From assembly GCF_001949145.1 (NCBI RefSeq), contig NW_019091574.1:273306-293017 (forward strand): a stretch of 19,712 bases of DNA, given 5' to 3'. The notes below the pieces were generated by a model. That model was not told where the DNA came from, ran no database searches, and worked only from the letters and a program-made list of their open reading frames with translations. Shown piece after piece: positions 1-9,557 of this stretch; the stretch's first letter is position 1, and each line of letters opens with the position of its first letter. The position numbers and the translations under genes were made by a program. This DNA comes from Acanthaster planci. Lineage: Eukaryota > Echinodermata > Asteroidea > Valvatida > Acanthasteridae.

Positions 1-110
1 GCGTGTTTTGCTTTGAACAGAGCCATGCTTTAAGTAGAGGTCACGAGTTCAGGTCGACGGGAAGTCCCTTTTTTTGTGTGAGTGATTGCTGGTGCGATCG
101 GTGCTAGTCA

Positions 111-238
111 AAAGTGCGCCGGGTCAAAAGGTCAAGGTCAGTGAAGTGGAAATCCCCGGCGCTAGTCACGAGTTGTTTACAGGAAAAGTGCACCGGGGTC
201 AAAAGGTGAGTGGGAATCCCCGGTGCGAGTGGTGAGTG
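111..238. repeat. Degenerate two-copy tandem repeat
   Basis: Two related units sit side by side. Unit 1 (111-173) runs from AAAGTGCGCCGGGTCAAAAG to AATCCCCGGCGCTAGTCACG. Unit 2 (184-238) runs from AAAAGTGCACCGGGGTCAAA to AATCCCCGGTGCGAGTGG. The order of words (GTGCRCCGG, GTCAAAAGGT, AATCCCCGG, GAGT) is kept while spacing drifts. The words GGTCACGAGTT and GGGAAGTCCCTTTT at 39-75 recur near 16300-16375. This is a diverged tandem or dispersed repeat of unknown family. Confidence 0.6.
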
Positions 239-240
239 AA

Positions 241-1618
241 GGGGGTGAAAAGGGCGTGTGCTCCAGAACTCTCCTATCCCTACTACTCGGCGACTTTATT
301 ATCAATATGAATAAGCATGGACCGAAAACAGTGCAGGCCTACGTGTACATGGCTGTGCCATGTATGTGGTAGTTTCTCCCACATTTATTTTTCTCAGTTT
401 TGCTGACTATTGCCAGCGTGGTACCATCCCCCATTACAATCAAACTTTGTGTTCAAAAATTTGAAGAAAAAAAATACAGCTGCTTGTACATTTTGAGCTG
501 TTCAAAACTTTCCAAACTTAGTCATATGGTTTGTGATTTTGCATTCGTACGACAACTTAACAACACAGTCCGTACAACATGTATATTGACATCCGACTCG
601 GTAGTTTTACATGTATTTTAGTTTAATCCATGCTTGAACTGTTAAACGATACCGGATCGCCTATGAACAAGAGAAAAACACGTGCACTCACCTGTCTCAC
701 TCTGCCACAGTCATCCAGTACTCAAAATTCCTCGCAATTTGATCAAATAACCTGCCTCAACCTGAGCCCAGGGCAAGAGCTGTCCTCATGAGCAATTCGT
801 ACCGAACAATTCCCTGTCTCCAAATGTACTCATAGCGTTGCCTGCTAACTTGGAACTTGGCTCCTCAAATTATGTCAATGAGGCTGAATGTCAGCCAAAT
901 CCTGCGTTCTTATTGGTCGAGAGGCTAAAAAGATGACGTAATATCGACTATACTGGCCCTAGGCAATACTGCTAAAGAAGGTGTCTTTCATTATACGCTG
1001 GTTTTAAGCGCATTCTTTGTCAAAAATGTGGTAAATTACATGATAATTATCCAAAAACACAAGTTCGCATTCGAAAATGCGGCAAAATTTTCCTATTTTT
1101 CAACGTGGCCACAGCTTCAATTTATACTCTACAAAAATGTTCAGTTTACTGACCTCAAAAGTGAATTTTTTCATCCATAAATATCTCTAGCTGACTCAGG
1201 ATGCAACCGTTTTGAAGCGTTGCTTTCGCATGCATGACAGGCACTTGGATTTCCAGGTCACTGATTGGTTGAAGAATTCGTACAAGTATGCACACAGAAC
1301 CCGGATGTGCTTAGGCTTGTAATCAAACGTAGCACGCGATGCTGTTAGCTTTACATACATTGCGTGCGTAGATTCAGGTTTCCAATTGTATAATTGTTAT
1401 TTTACTGTAAATCCTTATTTGGGGGTTCTGTTCTCAAGACTTCTTTTCATAAATCGGCTTTAGTCGATCAACATTTCTCACTATATTTTGGGTGCCGAAC
1501 AGTTGTTTTGACAGATATTTTTAATGTTTTGTTTCCGTAAGTATTGTTTGATTATATGTGTTATTTGGTGCTATTTTCTTTAAATCACTAATCAATCTCT
1601 TTTGCTTTGGCTACATAT
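241..1618. other. Non-coding, no gene seen
   Basis: No convincing coding region on either strand. The only sizeable open frame (400-621) starts at TTG and has no recognisable motif. I see no tRNA-like fold, no long repeat and no transposon end. It is probably intergenic or intronic DNA. Confidence 0.5.
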
Positions 1619-1629
1619 TGTGACGCAAC

Positions 1630-2219
1630 AGAGGGCGCTAGTCACGAGGCACGGTGCAGAGTTATAGATGGCGCCCTGCCCAGTAACAGAGGCAGATGTC
1701 AGGCGCGCATAGCTGTGTGTCAAGCAAGCGCGGCGCATAGGCTCCGCCTTGTGCGTTGTGCGATAGGGCAGCGGAAGTCACTGTTGGTCACCTGCGCGCG
1801 CGGGTGTGGTCAGAGCAGCGCGAAAGCTATAAAAGGCGCGAGTAGGCTAGGCTTTGTGGTCCTGATCAAGGGCTGATCCTGAGGTAAGGGTCGAGAATCC
1901 TGTGCAAGGGTTAAAGTCACCTAGCCTAGTGTGACCGTGCCTAAGTCCGAGTGGTGCGTGTGCTGTTGAGGGGCTTGGTAGGTTGAGGGGCTAATTGGTG
2001 GTGCGGTATAGTTCCTGATAGGAGCTTGCGGTCGATGCAAGGGCGGATTGCTATCTCGTGACGTGAGTTGCGTGTAGCGCAGCCCTGACAATAAGCCCCG
2101 TAGACTTGCTAAAGTCCCTGATTTGGCACTGGATGCCCACAATTAATTGTGGTGTTCGCTGCTCTGGGCAAAGTCCAGTCACGTATAATCACGCAGTTTC
2201 CCCGTCAATAGCGCCCTCT
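1630..2219. repeat. GC-rich tract bounded by 11-bp inverted repeat
   Basis: AGAGGGCGCTA at 1630-1640 is exactly inverted as TAGCGCCCTCT at 2209-2219, enclosing about 590 bp. Inside lie a TATA-like box (TATAAAAG, 1828-1835), GC-rich DNA and a 16-bp palindrome at 2137-2152. The composition differs from the AT-rich flanks. It could be a non-autonomous DNA element, or part of an LTR with its own promoter (TGTGAC at 1619). No target duplication or transposase was found. AGCGCCCTCT is a common genomic word, so the inverted pair may be chance. Confidence 0.3.
2137..2152. repeat. 16-bp perfect palindrome
   Basis: CCACAATTAATTGTGG is a perfect dyad centred on AATT. It lies inside the tract bounded by the 11-bp inverted repeat. 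It could be a dimeric protein-binding site or a replication-slippage product. Nothing around it decides between these. Confidence 0.6.
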
Positions 2220-2220
2220 A

Positions 2221-2257
2221 CTGGTGTATTGGTTGGGTGTGTTGATGAATACACCAG
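2221..2257. repeat. 10-bp stem hairpin
   Basis: CTGGTGTATT (2221-2230) pairs perfectly with AATACACCAG (2248-2257) around a 17-nt loop. It starts one base after the downstream arm of the 11-bp inverted repeat, and a TATA-like TATATAAG follows at 2275-2282. The adjacency suggests an element end, but this is inference. Confidence 0.5.
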
Positions 2258-2573
2258 CCGCTTGTTAATTATTGTATATAAGTCAGGAGTCCAGGCGAAG
2301 TTCATTTCAAGTCAGGTCTGTCCAGGTTACGTCATTAAGTTTCGACCAATCAGATTAGCCATCATCTCGACGAAGACCAACTTTCTTGGGGGACGTTATA
2401 CTTCGGTCCCAACGGACTCGTCCCTAGCCGCTCAGGTACTCTCCGGCGTGCCGTCCGACGCACCGCACCTCGAGGAGGAGGGCGCCCTCGCCTTCGTCGG
2501 AGGGGCGCGGCGCCACAATATCCTTTGCATTTAAGAGGAAAAGGACATTGTTTGGTTTATTGGGGCTTCAGAC

Positions 2574-4545
2574 TTGGGTTATATGAACATTATCAATTTC
2601 AACGCACCGATTAAAACTGAACGCATTAGGGGTACCTCCTTACACTGGCTTGATGTGGAAATCCTTCGACTTATGAGGCAACGTGATCGTTCGCACAAAA
2701 TCGCCAAATGCACAGGGTCACAAATACATTGGGATTCTTACACAAAACTGCGTTACACGGTGACTAAGAAAATACATCACAGGAAAAGTGAATACTTCAC
2801 GTCAGCCATAGAGGAGAACAAAAGCAATTTATGTATGTTATGGAAAAAGCTAAAGGAGGTTCTCCCGAAGAATAAAAAAAGTGTTCCAAACTCCACCCTT
2901 TGTCCATATGGAGAAGACATTGACGATCCTATTGACATTGCTGAGATATTTAGTAAACATTTTTCTACAGTTGGAAAACAAACGCATAAAAGGTGGCAAT
3001 GGTCCCTTGTACGAGCCTGAAAATAATGACGATAATGCTGATGCCCCTACTACGATTCCCTCGACGATGAATTCCTAAATGTCAGTAGGGAAACCAACAA
3101 GTCCGGATGGGATATAAGTGTTAAAATTATCAAAATGGCTTCCCCCGTGTATTACCAAATGTCTAATTCATATTTTTAACCCCTCCATCACATGTGGGAG
3201 ATATCCCAAAGACTGCAAACATGCTCTGGTGACACCAATTCGTAAGAAAAAAGACAAATGTAGCACAAGCAATTATCGTCCAATCTCGATACTGCCGATT
3301 GTCTCTAAGATTTTGGACAGGTGAGTGCACTCGTCAGTATACGCTTACCTTGAAGAAAATAACCTATTCCTAGTTACCAGTCAGGATTTAGACCCTTGCA
3401 CTCAACTGAAACCACTCTACACGATTTGACAAATAGGTGTGTCCAGGCTATAGAGCAAGGAGAAGTTACAGGCAGTGTATATATAGATCTCAGTAAAGCA
3501 TTTTGATCGTACTGACCATGAAATTCTTCTGGAAATTGAAAAGGCTTAACATGTCTACTCCACTAATCGTTCGGTTTAAATCCTACCTAAGCGATCGTAC
3601 TCAGTCGGTAAATATTGAGGGTAACATATCAAAGGTTCTGCTATTAATATCGTTGGTTTCTCACAGGGTTCAATAGGACCGCTTTTATTTATTATTTACA
3701 CAAGTGATGTGCCGTCCTGTATCCCGCCAAATTGTAACTTGTATATGTATGCAGATGAATCCACTCTAACGTGTAGCTCTTCTAATATTAAAAATATAAA
3801 GGAATCTGAATGAGGCTCTTGACAGAATTCTACATTGGTGTTCAAGAAACAAACTTGAACTAAATACAAACAATACCAAATGCATGCTTATTGGCTCAAG
3901 GCAGAAAACCTTCAATACAGAATTGAACCTCTACAATGCTGATAGCCTAATTGTCAAAGAAAAATCTTGCAAATTGGGAGTTATTGTTGACGAAACACTA
4001 AGTTGGGGCCCACATGTTGATTACGTCAGAAAAAAGTCTTATCTAAATTAGGCACGATAAACAGAATCTGGAACAATGTCTGACAAAGTAGCCTGCACAC
4101 ATTTTTCATTAGCTTAGTCATCCCAACTTTAGAATACTGTTGCACGGTATGGGAGGAAGATACATATCCCACGATACCATTCTTAACAAATGTCTAAAAA
4201 GAGCTGCACTGATAACCCTCAAATGCACCCCTCTCACCCCCTCAGCGAATATATTTGCTACACTGAACTGGGTACCATTTCCGAGACAGATCTAAAAAGA
4301 CTGGTCTTGTTTTAAAATGTCTGAACAAATTGACTTTATGTATATGACAAATCTGTTTATGCCATTCACACGGATTCGCGAAACAAGCTACTCAGTTGAC
4401 AAGATACTATAAGTCCCTTTATCCAAAAAAGAATGCTACGCTCAACGTTTTGCGGTGAGTGGTGCAAAAACATGGAACAATTTGCCAGAGCAACTCAGAA
4501 GTATACACTCCTTAGGGACATTCAAATAAAAACTACGGAAACCCA
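2574..4545 (+). pseudogene. Broken LINE ORF2 reverse transcriptase
   Basis: RNA-directed DNA polymerase remnant. An open stretch at 2574-3020 encodes the basic pre-RT linker (LRLMRQRDRSHK, then WDSYTKLRYTVTKKI). Frame changes follow near 2985 and 3140. SNYRPISILPIVSKILDR (to 3324) is the classic RT entry block. SGFRPLHSTETTL (from 3381) and DLSKAF (3486-3503, catalytic Asp present) come next, with a frameshift directly after KAF. The active-site box at 3748-3759 reads YADE where the family has YADD, so the second metal-binding Asp is lost. Thumb-region pieces (HWCSRNKLELN, KLGVIVDETLSWG, PTLEYCCTVWEED) lie in alternating frames to about 4190. No function is expected. Confidence 0.85.
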
Positions 4546-4600
4546 TGACCAGTGCTGTGTAGTCTAAAATGCTGATCTACACAGGGATCCCAATACGACG
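2574..4600 (+). mobile_element. 5'-truncated non-LTR retrotransposon (LINE)
   Basis: The region carries, in order, the linker before a reverse transcriptase, the reverse transcriptase core, and the C-terminal segment typical of Jockey/CR1/L2-type LINEs (WNNLPEQLRS near 4476, followed by a FK motif). The apurinic-type endonuclease domain that should precede the linker is missing, which fits the usual 5' truncation of LINE copies. I see no clear poly(A) tail or 3' microsatellite, so the right boundary near 4600 is approximate. Many frameshifts and stops mark an old, dead copy. Confidence 0.85.
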
Positions 4601-5560
4601 CTTTTAGCGTCGATCTACGCACTTCCGCGTTTGAAAACGAGGCTGTATGTGTCAGCTTCAGTTCTTAAGACGATCAGACGATTGAAAGTAAGGAGTCAAA
4701 ACACAAAATACATAAAGGTATGTTAAATTCAGACTTTTCAGTCTGCAAAGTTTTGTGGAAAAGTCTTTCAGGATGACTCGACACGTAAAATCAAAGAAAG
4801 AATAACGGCAATGTACCGCGAACTAACGTACCTGCGATGGTCGTGCATCTGCATGTGCAGTGGGCGTGACTTAAACTGAAGTGGCATCACACTTACGAAC
4901 CAGACATTGCATTACGTACTGTGTCGACTCCGCGGGCGTGCGTGAGGAAGTTCAACACAGAGATCCTCGGTTTCGATGCGGATGTGTGTAGACGGCGCTA
5001 ATGTAAAATCTTTCTATGGAGATGTAAACTTGGTTGCCAACGTTCACTGGAGTCGGATCGGGAATTTCCCCGTGTTCTTTTTTCCCAAAGGGTTTTTTGA
5101 AGGGTTTTCGCCCATCCCGTGATCAGTATTTAATTAATGCCTTGATAAATTTAAATGTTCACATGTGTATGATATTTTAGTGCTTTGTATTTGCAAATAT
5201 TCATGTTTGTCGTATTTTTCAATTTTACTTTTCGCTGTGAGTTTCTAACTACATGTATTTTGCTAACTTGTAATGATCGCAGGGCCCCAATGGAAAACAG
5301 TTTGTAACTGTTAGGGCCTACCCTGGGTAAAGAAATGGAATAAATAAACTGCAAGTCAGATTTGCGTTAATCGCCAAGATAACAACACACAGTCTTACAA
5401 TAGAACATTATTCCAGCATTGCAGTCACGTTACATAACATAAGATTGATGACTGTGGGACTGTTTGACTGCCCAACATAAAGAAAATTTCGTGCACAAAA
5501 AGTGCGGCATAAAATCATGTTTCGTCGCCGCAAGTCATCCTTTGTGTTGAGTTGGAAGGA
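4601..5560. other. Non-coding, no gene seen
   Basis: This is the interval between the LINE remnant and the first recognisable element gene. It becomes AT-rich after about 5120. Short minus-strand open frames (5151-5354, 5408-5593) lack motifs and begin at non-ATG codons. The left end of the virus-like element should lie somewhere here, but I found no terminal inverted repeat matching its right flank. Confidence 0.4.
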
Positions 5561-6575
5561 ATGGATCACGTGGTACTCGTGAACGGCAAGCACAAAAGAG
5601 ACGATAAACCACTGCCTAATCCTGCGTCTAGACTGGACTCTGATTTATGTGAAATTGGGTTAACAATTGAATATGACGTTGACGTCGAAGATTTAAAGTA
5701 GAAATTCCACCCGAGTTAATAGACACGACCGATTGGGCAAATAAAAATGAGAAAATTTCTGGTAAAGCTGAAAAATCAGAACCATGTCAACTCAAATTTA
5801 CATCGTAACGACAACTACGAGCGTCTCAAAGCCAACAATAGCGATCCCAATGTCACATACAGTCTTTTTGACTCAAGCAAATTAACCTTCACAAATTCTG
5901 TGATTAAAGAGGGCAGTCAAGTAACTCAATGCTCCTCTCCCATTTATTATACGCACGAAGGGCTAGAAAAACGCCTGTTAATTATATGTCAGACACGACC
6001 TGTTACGGCATAAATCCCGTGTATAAATATGGCACGCGGGATGAAACTGCCGAAAACGTTGTAGGTCGCCAAATTTGAAAAACAGGCTAATACCTGGTCT
6101 TTCATACCGTCATGCACGATAAACGATTACAAAGCCAGTCGCGATATCGACGATTTAAATAGGATTGAATACGTCGTTAAACCGCCCTATACAGACAAAA
6201 ATCGCATAAACGTTAAAATTGATTCTTATGCCTCGTTATTTGACCATAGAAAGAGGCCCATCAACTCGTCAAATATCGAGAAATTTATAAATAAAAAGAT
6301 GCGATGCACAATCATTCATTTATCCAAAAGACGTGGATTATGGAACTCACTGTTCGCTTTCTTGCGGCGCCAGCGTTAGATATACTGTCTCAACGGCCAT
6401 GTTGAAAGTTAGAAATGACGGAATAATTTCAAATAAATCGGCCTTACAAGCATTTATAAGATTTGACCTTCACGAATCTGAATCTGAAGCCGAATTGGAA
6501 ACGCTCGTGAAATTAAAGGTTGATTTAAGAATTAGCCAAGTACAATTTTCAAACCCCAGTTATTCTCAGGAATAA
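5561..6575 (+). pseudogene. Eroded element gene, unidentified
   Basis: Coding-like text begins at ATG 5561 (MDHVVLVNGKHKRDDKPL), open for 46 codons to TAG 5699-5701. It continues in a shifted frame (EIPPELIDTTDWANKNEKI) to a stop near 5808. Other pieces follow at 5747-6013, 6085-6370 (RIEYVVKPPYTDKNRINVKI) and 6400-6575. The switching frames with protein-like composition point to one or two genes with several indels. It is the first gene of the plus-strand block, where virion genes would be expected. I do not recognise the family. The hydrophilic character with alternating short beta-like stretches would suit a structural protein, but this is inference only. Confidence 0.4.
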
Positions 6576-7065
6576 CTGAGGTTAATTTACGTCCTTTAAA
6601 TAAATAACAATCACGGGCAAAGAAGACACCTGCCCACACACCAATAGAATGGGAATAGATTATAAACTCGTCTGCCGAGATTGCGGGCTAGTATAGGTTT
6701 TCCCGCCCAACTTTTTGAAATTGGCGCTCCAATTAACTTCAGGCTCATTCAATTTAGCGCGAAATTGACTGACGATCCAGATCAACGTTCAATCAGCCAA
6801 AATAATCATTCAATTTAACTTTAACTCCATGAGCACGCGATTGCAAATTCCTGTTAAACAGCAAAGTTTGAGTCGCTATTTAGTTTAGGAAACCCCAAGA
6901 ACAGAAGTCAAATTCGCACGGTCACTTTGTGGTACTCGTAATAGGCATGCAATTTCGTGAATAGGCAAGCAAGTTCTGACATCGGGGCAATGTTTTTCAT
7001 CAAAGTCTAATTTACAAATTTTAAATGTTTGAAGAGGGGTTTAACTCGCAGAAGAACATACACTA
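6576..7065 (+). pseudogene. Possible continuation of eroded coding tract
   Basis: Open fragments in all three plus frames read like protein, for example IGFPAQLFEIGAPINFRLIQ near 6690-6750 and GKEDTCPHTNRMGIDYKLVC near 6615-6680. No frame stays open beyond about 45 codons, and no start codon can be assigned. It may be the 3' part of the preceding gene or a separate one. No domain is recognisable. Confidence is low because the evidence is only composition and fragment length. Confidence 0.25.
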
Positions 7066-7767
7066 ACACTAGAATCACCTTGGTGGGAGAACCTCTTGTC
7101 TATAATGTACGTCTTTATTTCTGCTTAAAACGAGAAAAAGAAATGATCAAATTCTTCTTATCTGGTTAAAATGATTGTTAAAACAATGACCAAATACTCA
7201 ATCTTTTCAGCAGTCATCTTATAATTCGTATATTTCCTGCTTGAAGATTTATAAAAAGAAAGAACAAAATTGGTTTCATGTAATCCGAAATTTTCAACTT
7301 AAAAAAAAATAACAACACGATATTATCCCCATAAGCATTTAACAGAACAAAAGTATACAAGTATAAGTTAAATGAAAAGGTTGGGAATAATAAAGATCCA
7401 GGGCAAATATCGCCAGCGATCAAGATGTCTCTGGAACTGTACACGTATCATAATTATACAGAAACTCTATCTTTTCTTCAATACTTAGGGTTTACGTATA
7501 CTTTGAAAAGCTGAAATTGCGAATATGAGTGCCCATTGACGGATATGAAAGTAAAATTTGTGTAGGAATCCACCTCCCAGTCACCCAGGGCGAAATTGAG
7601 TGACGCTTGTGCATCGTGACATTGAATGATACTGTTACTAAACTGAATCCTTGAAAGTGCAAGATTGAACGTCCACAAACAAAACTGAATGCGCAAAGTT
7701 TCGAAAATCAACCATGGGAGTAACAGGCTTCGAGAAATCGCTCGAAGGTCAATGAATTTGGATGCTG
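7066..7767. other. AT-rich stretch without a clear gene
   Basis: A strongly AT-rich interval within the element. Minus-strand open frames at 7214-7444 and 7478-7711 start at non-ATG codons and show no motif. It could be a decayed gene or a later insertion, since it interrupts an otherwise dense row of genes. Confidence 0.35.
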
Positions 7768-7802
7768 TTTTAAATAATTCAGCCGGGAAAACCTATATCA
7801 TG
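7768..7802 (+). promoter_or_regulatory. TTTTAAA/TATA motif before ATG 7800
   Basis: TTTTAAAT (7768-7775) and TATAT (7794-7798) precede ATG 7800. The same arrangement recurs before other genes of this element at 8125, 9271, 10684, 10974-11003 and 16153. It is read here as a shared element promoter. That is inference from recurrence. Confidence 0.45.
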
Positions 7803-8131
7803 TCGCATTTATTTGGACGAGGCAGAAAACATAGGCGGCAAATATAATCAACGTTTCGACTATAAAAAGCCAAAATGGAAAACAAGTAACATTCTTCATG
7901 GACTTGACATAGAGTTTAACCGCCGAACAGGCGGGACTCGTCGAATATAAATTAAACAACATATTAGCAGGCAAAAATTCCAGAGGCAAGCCGCTACGAG
8001 CTTTAATTGCCGTTTGTTACCAAGACGTGACAAAAGAACCCACAAAAGCCGCAAAAGACCTGTTTCAAGTCTCCGAGAAACACTGGGACAACGCCGTTAA
8101 CAAATTTCAACTTGCCGAGCAAGATTTTTAA
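7800..8131 (+). pseudogene. Small basic element protein, broken
   Basis: ATG 7800 opens a very basic N-terminus (MSHLFGRGRKHRRQI) that runs into TAA at 7845-7847. After at least one frameshift and a TAG near 7911, a long clean stretch follows. It includes EQAGLVEYKLNNILAGKNSR and ends with HWDNAVNKFQLAEQDF at TAA 8129-8131. The original product would be about 110 residues. The start is supported by the upstream TTTTAAA/TATA motif, and the stop codon lies within the motif that precedes the next gene at 8149. A GKxxRG-like string recalls prenyl synthases, but the Asp-rich motifs are absent. Function is unknown; a basic virion core or DNA-binding protein is possible. Confidence 0.45.
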
Positions 8132-8151
8132 AAACCCTTTTACTATAAATG
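8125..8151 (+). promoter_or_regulatory. TTTTTAAAAA/TATAAATG motif before ATG 8149
   Basis: TTTTTAAAAA (8125-8134) and TATAAATG (8144-8151) directly precede and include the start codon. The T/A box also contains the stop codon of the preceding gene. TAAATG resembles late start contexts of some large DNA viruses. The resemblance is noted only; no homology is claimed. Confidence 0.5.
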
Positions 8152-8764
8152 GAGACTGACACTTTTTATTTGACCGAAAGCGAGCAGATGTTTAAATTAG
8201 ATAATCAAATCGACAATTTAAAAGGCGATAAAAAGATTAAAGTCAGAAAAGTAAGCTTCTGCCCGGGTTATTTTAACAATACAAAGTCGACCGAAATTGA
8301 ATGGGAAACGCAAGGAGAATGGCGTCCTGCAGCAAGGGGGCCCGAAGGAGTTAGACAAAGGCGTGGACTGCCTCCAACGCTAGAGGTATCATCTATCAAC
8401 AAAGATGTTATAAAAGCGCTTGAACTAACAGTGCCGTTCTCAGAATTAGAGACAGACACTCTCAACAATCAATCAAAAACAAACATTAACCAATCAACGT
8501 TCAAGAGGAGAAATATCAGCCGAAGCAACAGATAAAGAGAAAGACGACGCGCTAATTTATCTTATACTTGTAACCAGAGCATAAATTGATATTTATGAAC
8601 AAGCCAGTCGCATCGCTTTAATATTTATTCAAGAGGGATTTTTAGGCGACAACACCGAAGACAGAACTAGGCACATCAGAGCCGTTCAAACCGAACCCAG
8701 GCCCACACTTTTAGTTACGGCCTCTGGTTCAAACGCTGCAGTGATGCATCGTCTGCACAAATGA
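8149..8764 (+). pseudogene. Element gene, about 205 residues, frameshifted
   Basis: ATG 8149 starts METDTFYLTESEQMFKLDNQ, followed by a hydrophilic stretch (LKGDKKIKVRKVSF). The first frame stays open to 8535. A frameshift near 8505 carries the reading on as RGEISAEATDKEKDDALIYL, interrupted by a TAA near 8581, then EQASRIALIFIQEGFLGDN. It ends at TGA 8762-8764. That stop overlaps the next gene's ATG as ATGA (8761-8764), a compact arrangement that supports both boundaries. The middle (GEWRPAARGPEGVRQRRG) differs in base composition and may be a small foreign or scrambled patch. I do not recognise the family. The helical, charged nature would fit a scaffold or internal virion protein. Confidence 0.5.
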
Positions 8765-9276
8765 GAAACGCCGCAGATTTTGTGAACGCTGGAGAACAAG
8801 GAAGTGTAGTCATTCCACCCGGATTTTACAATGTGGATTAGTTTGATTTTATTTTAAACCCATTTCCCGGCGTGAGTTTTAAACTTCACGAAAAGTCAAA
8901 CTTGGTGACATTTATGATAACGGATTTAAAACTCAGATTAAAGTTGAGTAAAAGTCGGCAAGCTTTTAAACCTGCCGAAAGGTAGACTCGTGCAAAACGT
9001 GATTTACAAGGGAAAGATAAATATAAATCCCTTTGACGAACTTTGGATACACTGCCGTGAAATAAACAATCACTTTAATTTCTTCAACGAACAGCCCTCG
9101 TATGTATTGTGCACCACATCAGACCCGAGTGAAAGCGCCAAGTCAGTTTTAAACGGTCAGAAAACGAGATTACATTTTTTTGTTGAGAAACAAGGCGACA
9201 AGAATTGATAAACAACAAAGACGGCACAATTTTACTACAGTTAGACTATTTAACCGTGCCGAGGAAGACATTTTAA
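8761..9276 (+). pseudogene. Beta-rich virion-like protein, broken
   Basis: ATG 8761 gives MRNAADFVNAGEQGSVVIPP, then GFYNVD and TAG 8839-8841. Reading continues in frame (NPFPGVSFKLHEKSNLVTFM) and shifts frame near 8965 into LNLPKGRLVQNVIYKGKINI and ELWIHCREINNHFNFFNEQP. A last shift near 9207 leads to DNKDGTILLQLDYLTVP and TAA 9274-9276. The original length is about 172 residues. The pattern (an Ile-x-x-Gly-x-Tyr segment, then 'Li..lNp', a turn-rich beta region, a conserved W-I-H-C segment and a final beta strand) resembles a jelly-roll-like minor capsid or penton-type protein of virus-like elements. This is an analogy of pattern, not a proven match. It overlaps the preceding gene by ATGA. 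Confidence 0.45.
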
Positions 9277-9299
9277 AAACACGTATATTTTAAAAGATG
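9271..9299 (+). promoter_or_regulatory. TTTTAAAAA/TATATTTTAAA motif before ATG 9297
   Basis: TTTTAAAAAC (9271-9280) and TATATTTTAAAAG (9284-9296) lead straight into ATG 9297. As at 8125, the box overlaps the preceding stop codon (TAA 9274-9276). This repeats the upstream arrangement seen before several other genes of the element. Confidence 0.5.
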
Positions 9300-9545
9300 A
9301 CGACAGATAATCAGCCAAATATGTATCCAGATTTAACTGGGTATCAAACCGAATCAAACGCGACAAAAATTTACCTGCTTCAAAAGATTGAAGAAATTCG
9401 TGGACAGATTTTACGGGAAGGCAATTCCGAGTGACGACAATTAAAATCATCGCAAATTTATAGACACTTGTCTATTATCAAAATCAATCTTTTAAACAAA
9501 CGAGGGACAACGTATCAAACGGACTAGGCACGGCTTATTATTACG
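9297..9545 (+). pseudogene. Small element gene, frameshifted
   Basis: ATG 9297 is preceded by a TTTTAAA/TATA motif and opens 45 codons (MTTDNQPNMYPDL, then SNATKIYLLQKIEEIRGQIL) to TGA 9432-9434. Protein-like text continues in another frame (KFIDTCLLSKSIF near 9455-9500). The YLLQKIEEIRGQILREG part is a likely amphipathic helix. A longer original protein is probable, but the 3' end is lost in indels. No family was recognised. The position after the beta-rich gene suggests a structural or accessory role. Confidence 0.4.
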
Positions 9546-9557
9546 ACGACGCTTATA

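Noticed and set aside
2106-2534. 142-codon plus-strand open frame
   Set aside because: Starts at TTG, crosses the palindrome, inverted-repeat arm and hairpin, and has no motif; likely chance in GC-rich DNA.
5120-5160. AT-rich ATAAATTTAAATGT as a possible left terminal repeat matching 16150-16166
   Set aside because: The match is short and low in complexity; the sequences beyond it do not align in inverted orientation.
7775-7793. NSAGKT string resembling a Walker A loop, possible packaging ATPase
   Set aside because: It lies upstream of the supported start at 7800, in a different frame, with no Walker B or further ATPase sequence.
7214-7989. Three minus-strand open frames of 63-77 codons
   Set aside because: Non-ATG starts and no motif; the last one is antisense to a better supported plus-strand gene.
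7900-8131. Resemblance of EYKLNNILAGKNSRG to a prenyl synthase (GGKxxRG) motif
   Set aside because: The Asp-rich DDxxD motifs are absent and the gene is only about 110 residues; similarity is limited to a few residues.
8350-8460. Patch with ALELTVPF reminiscent of a retroelement C-terminal domain
   Set aside because: Only a handful of residues match, and the frame is continuous with the surrounding element gene.
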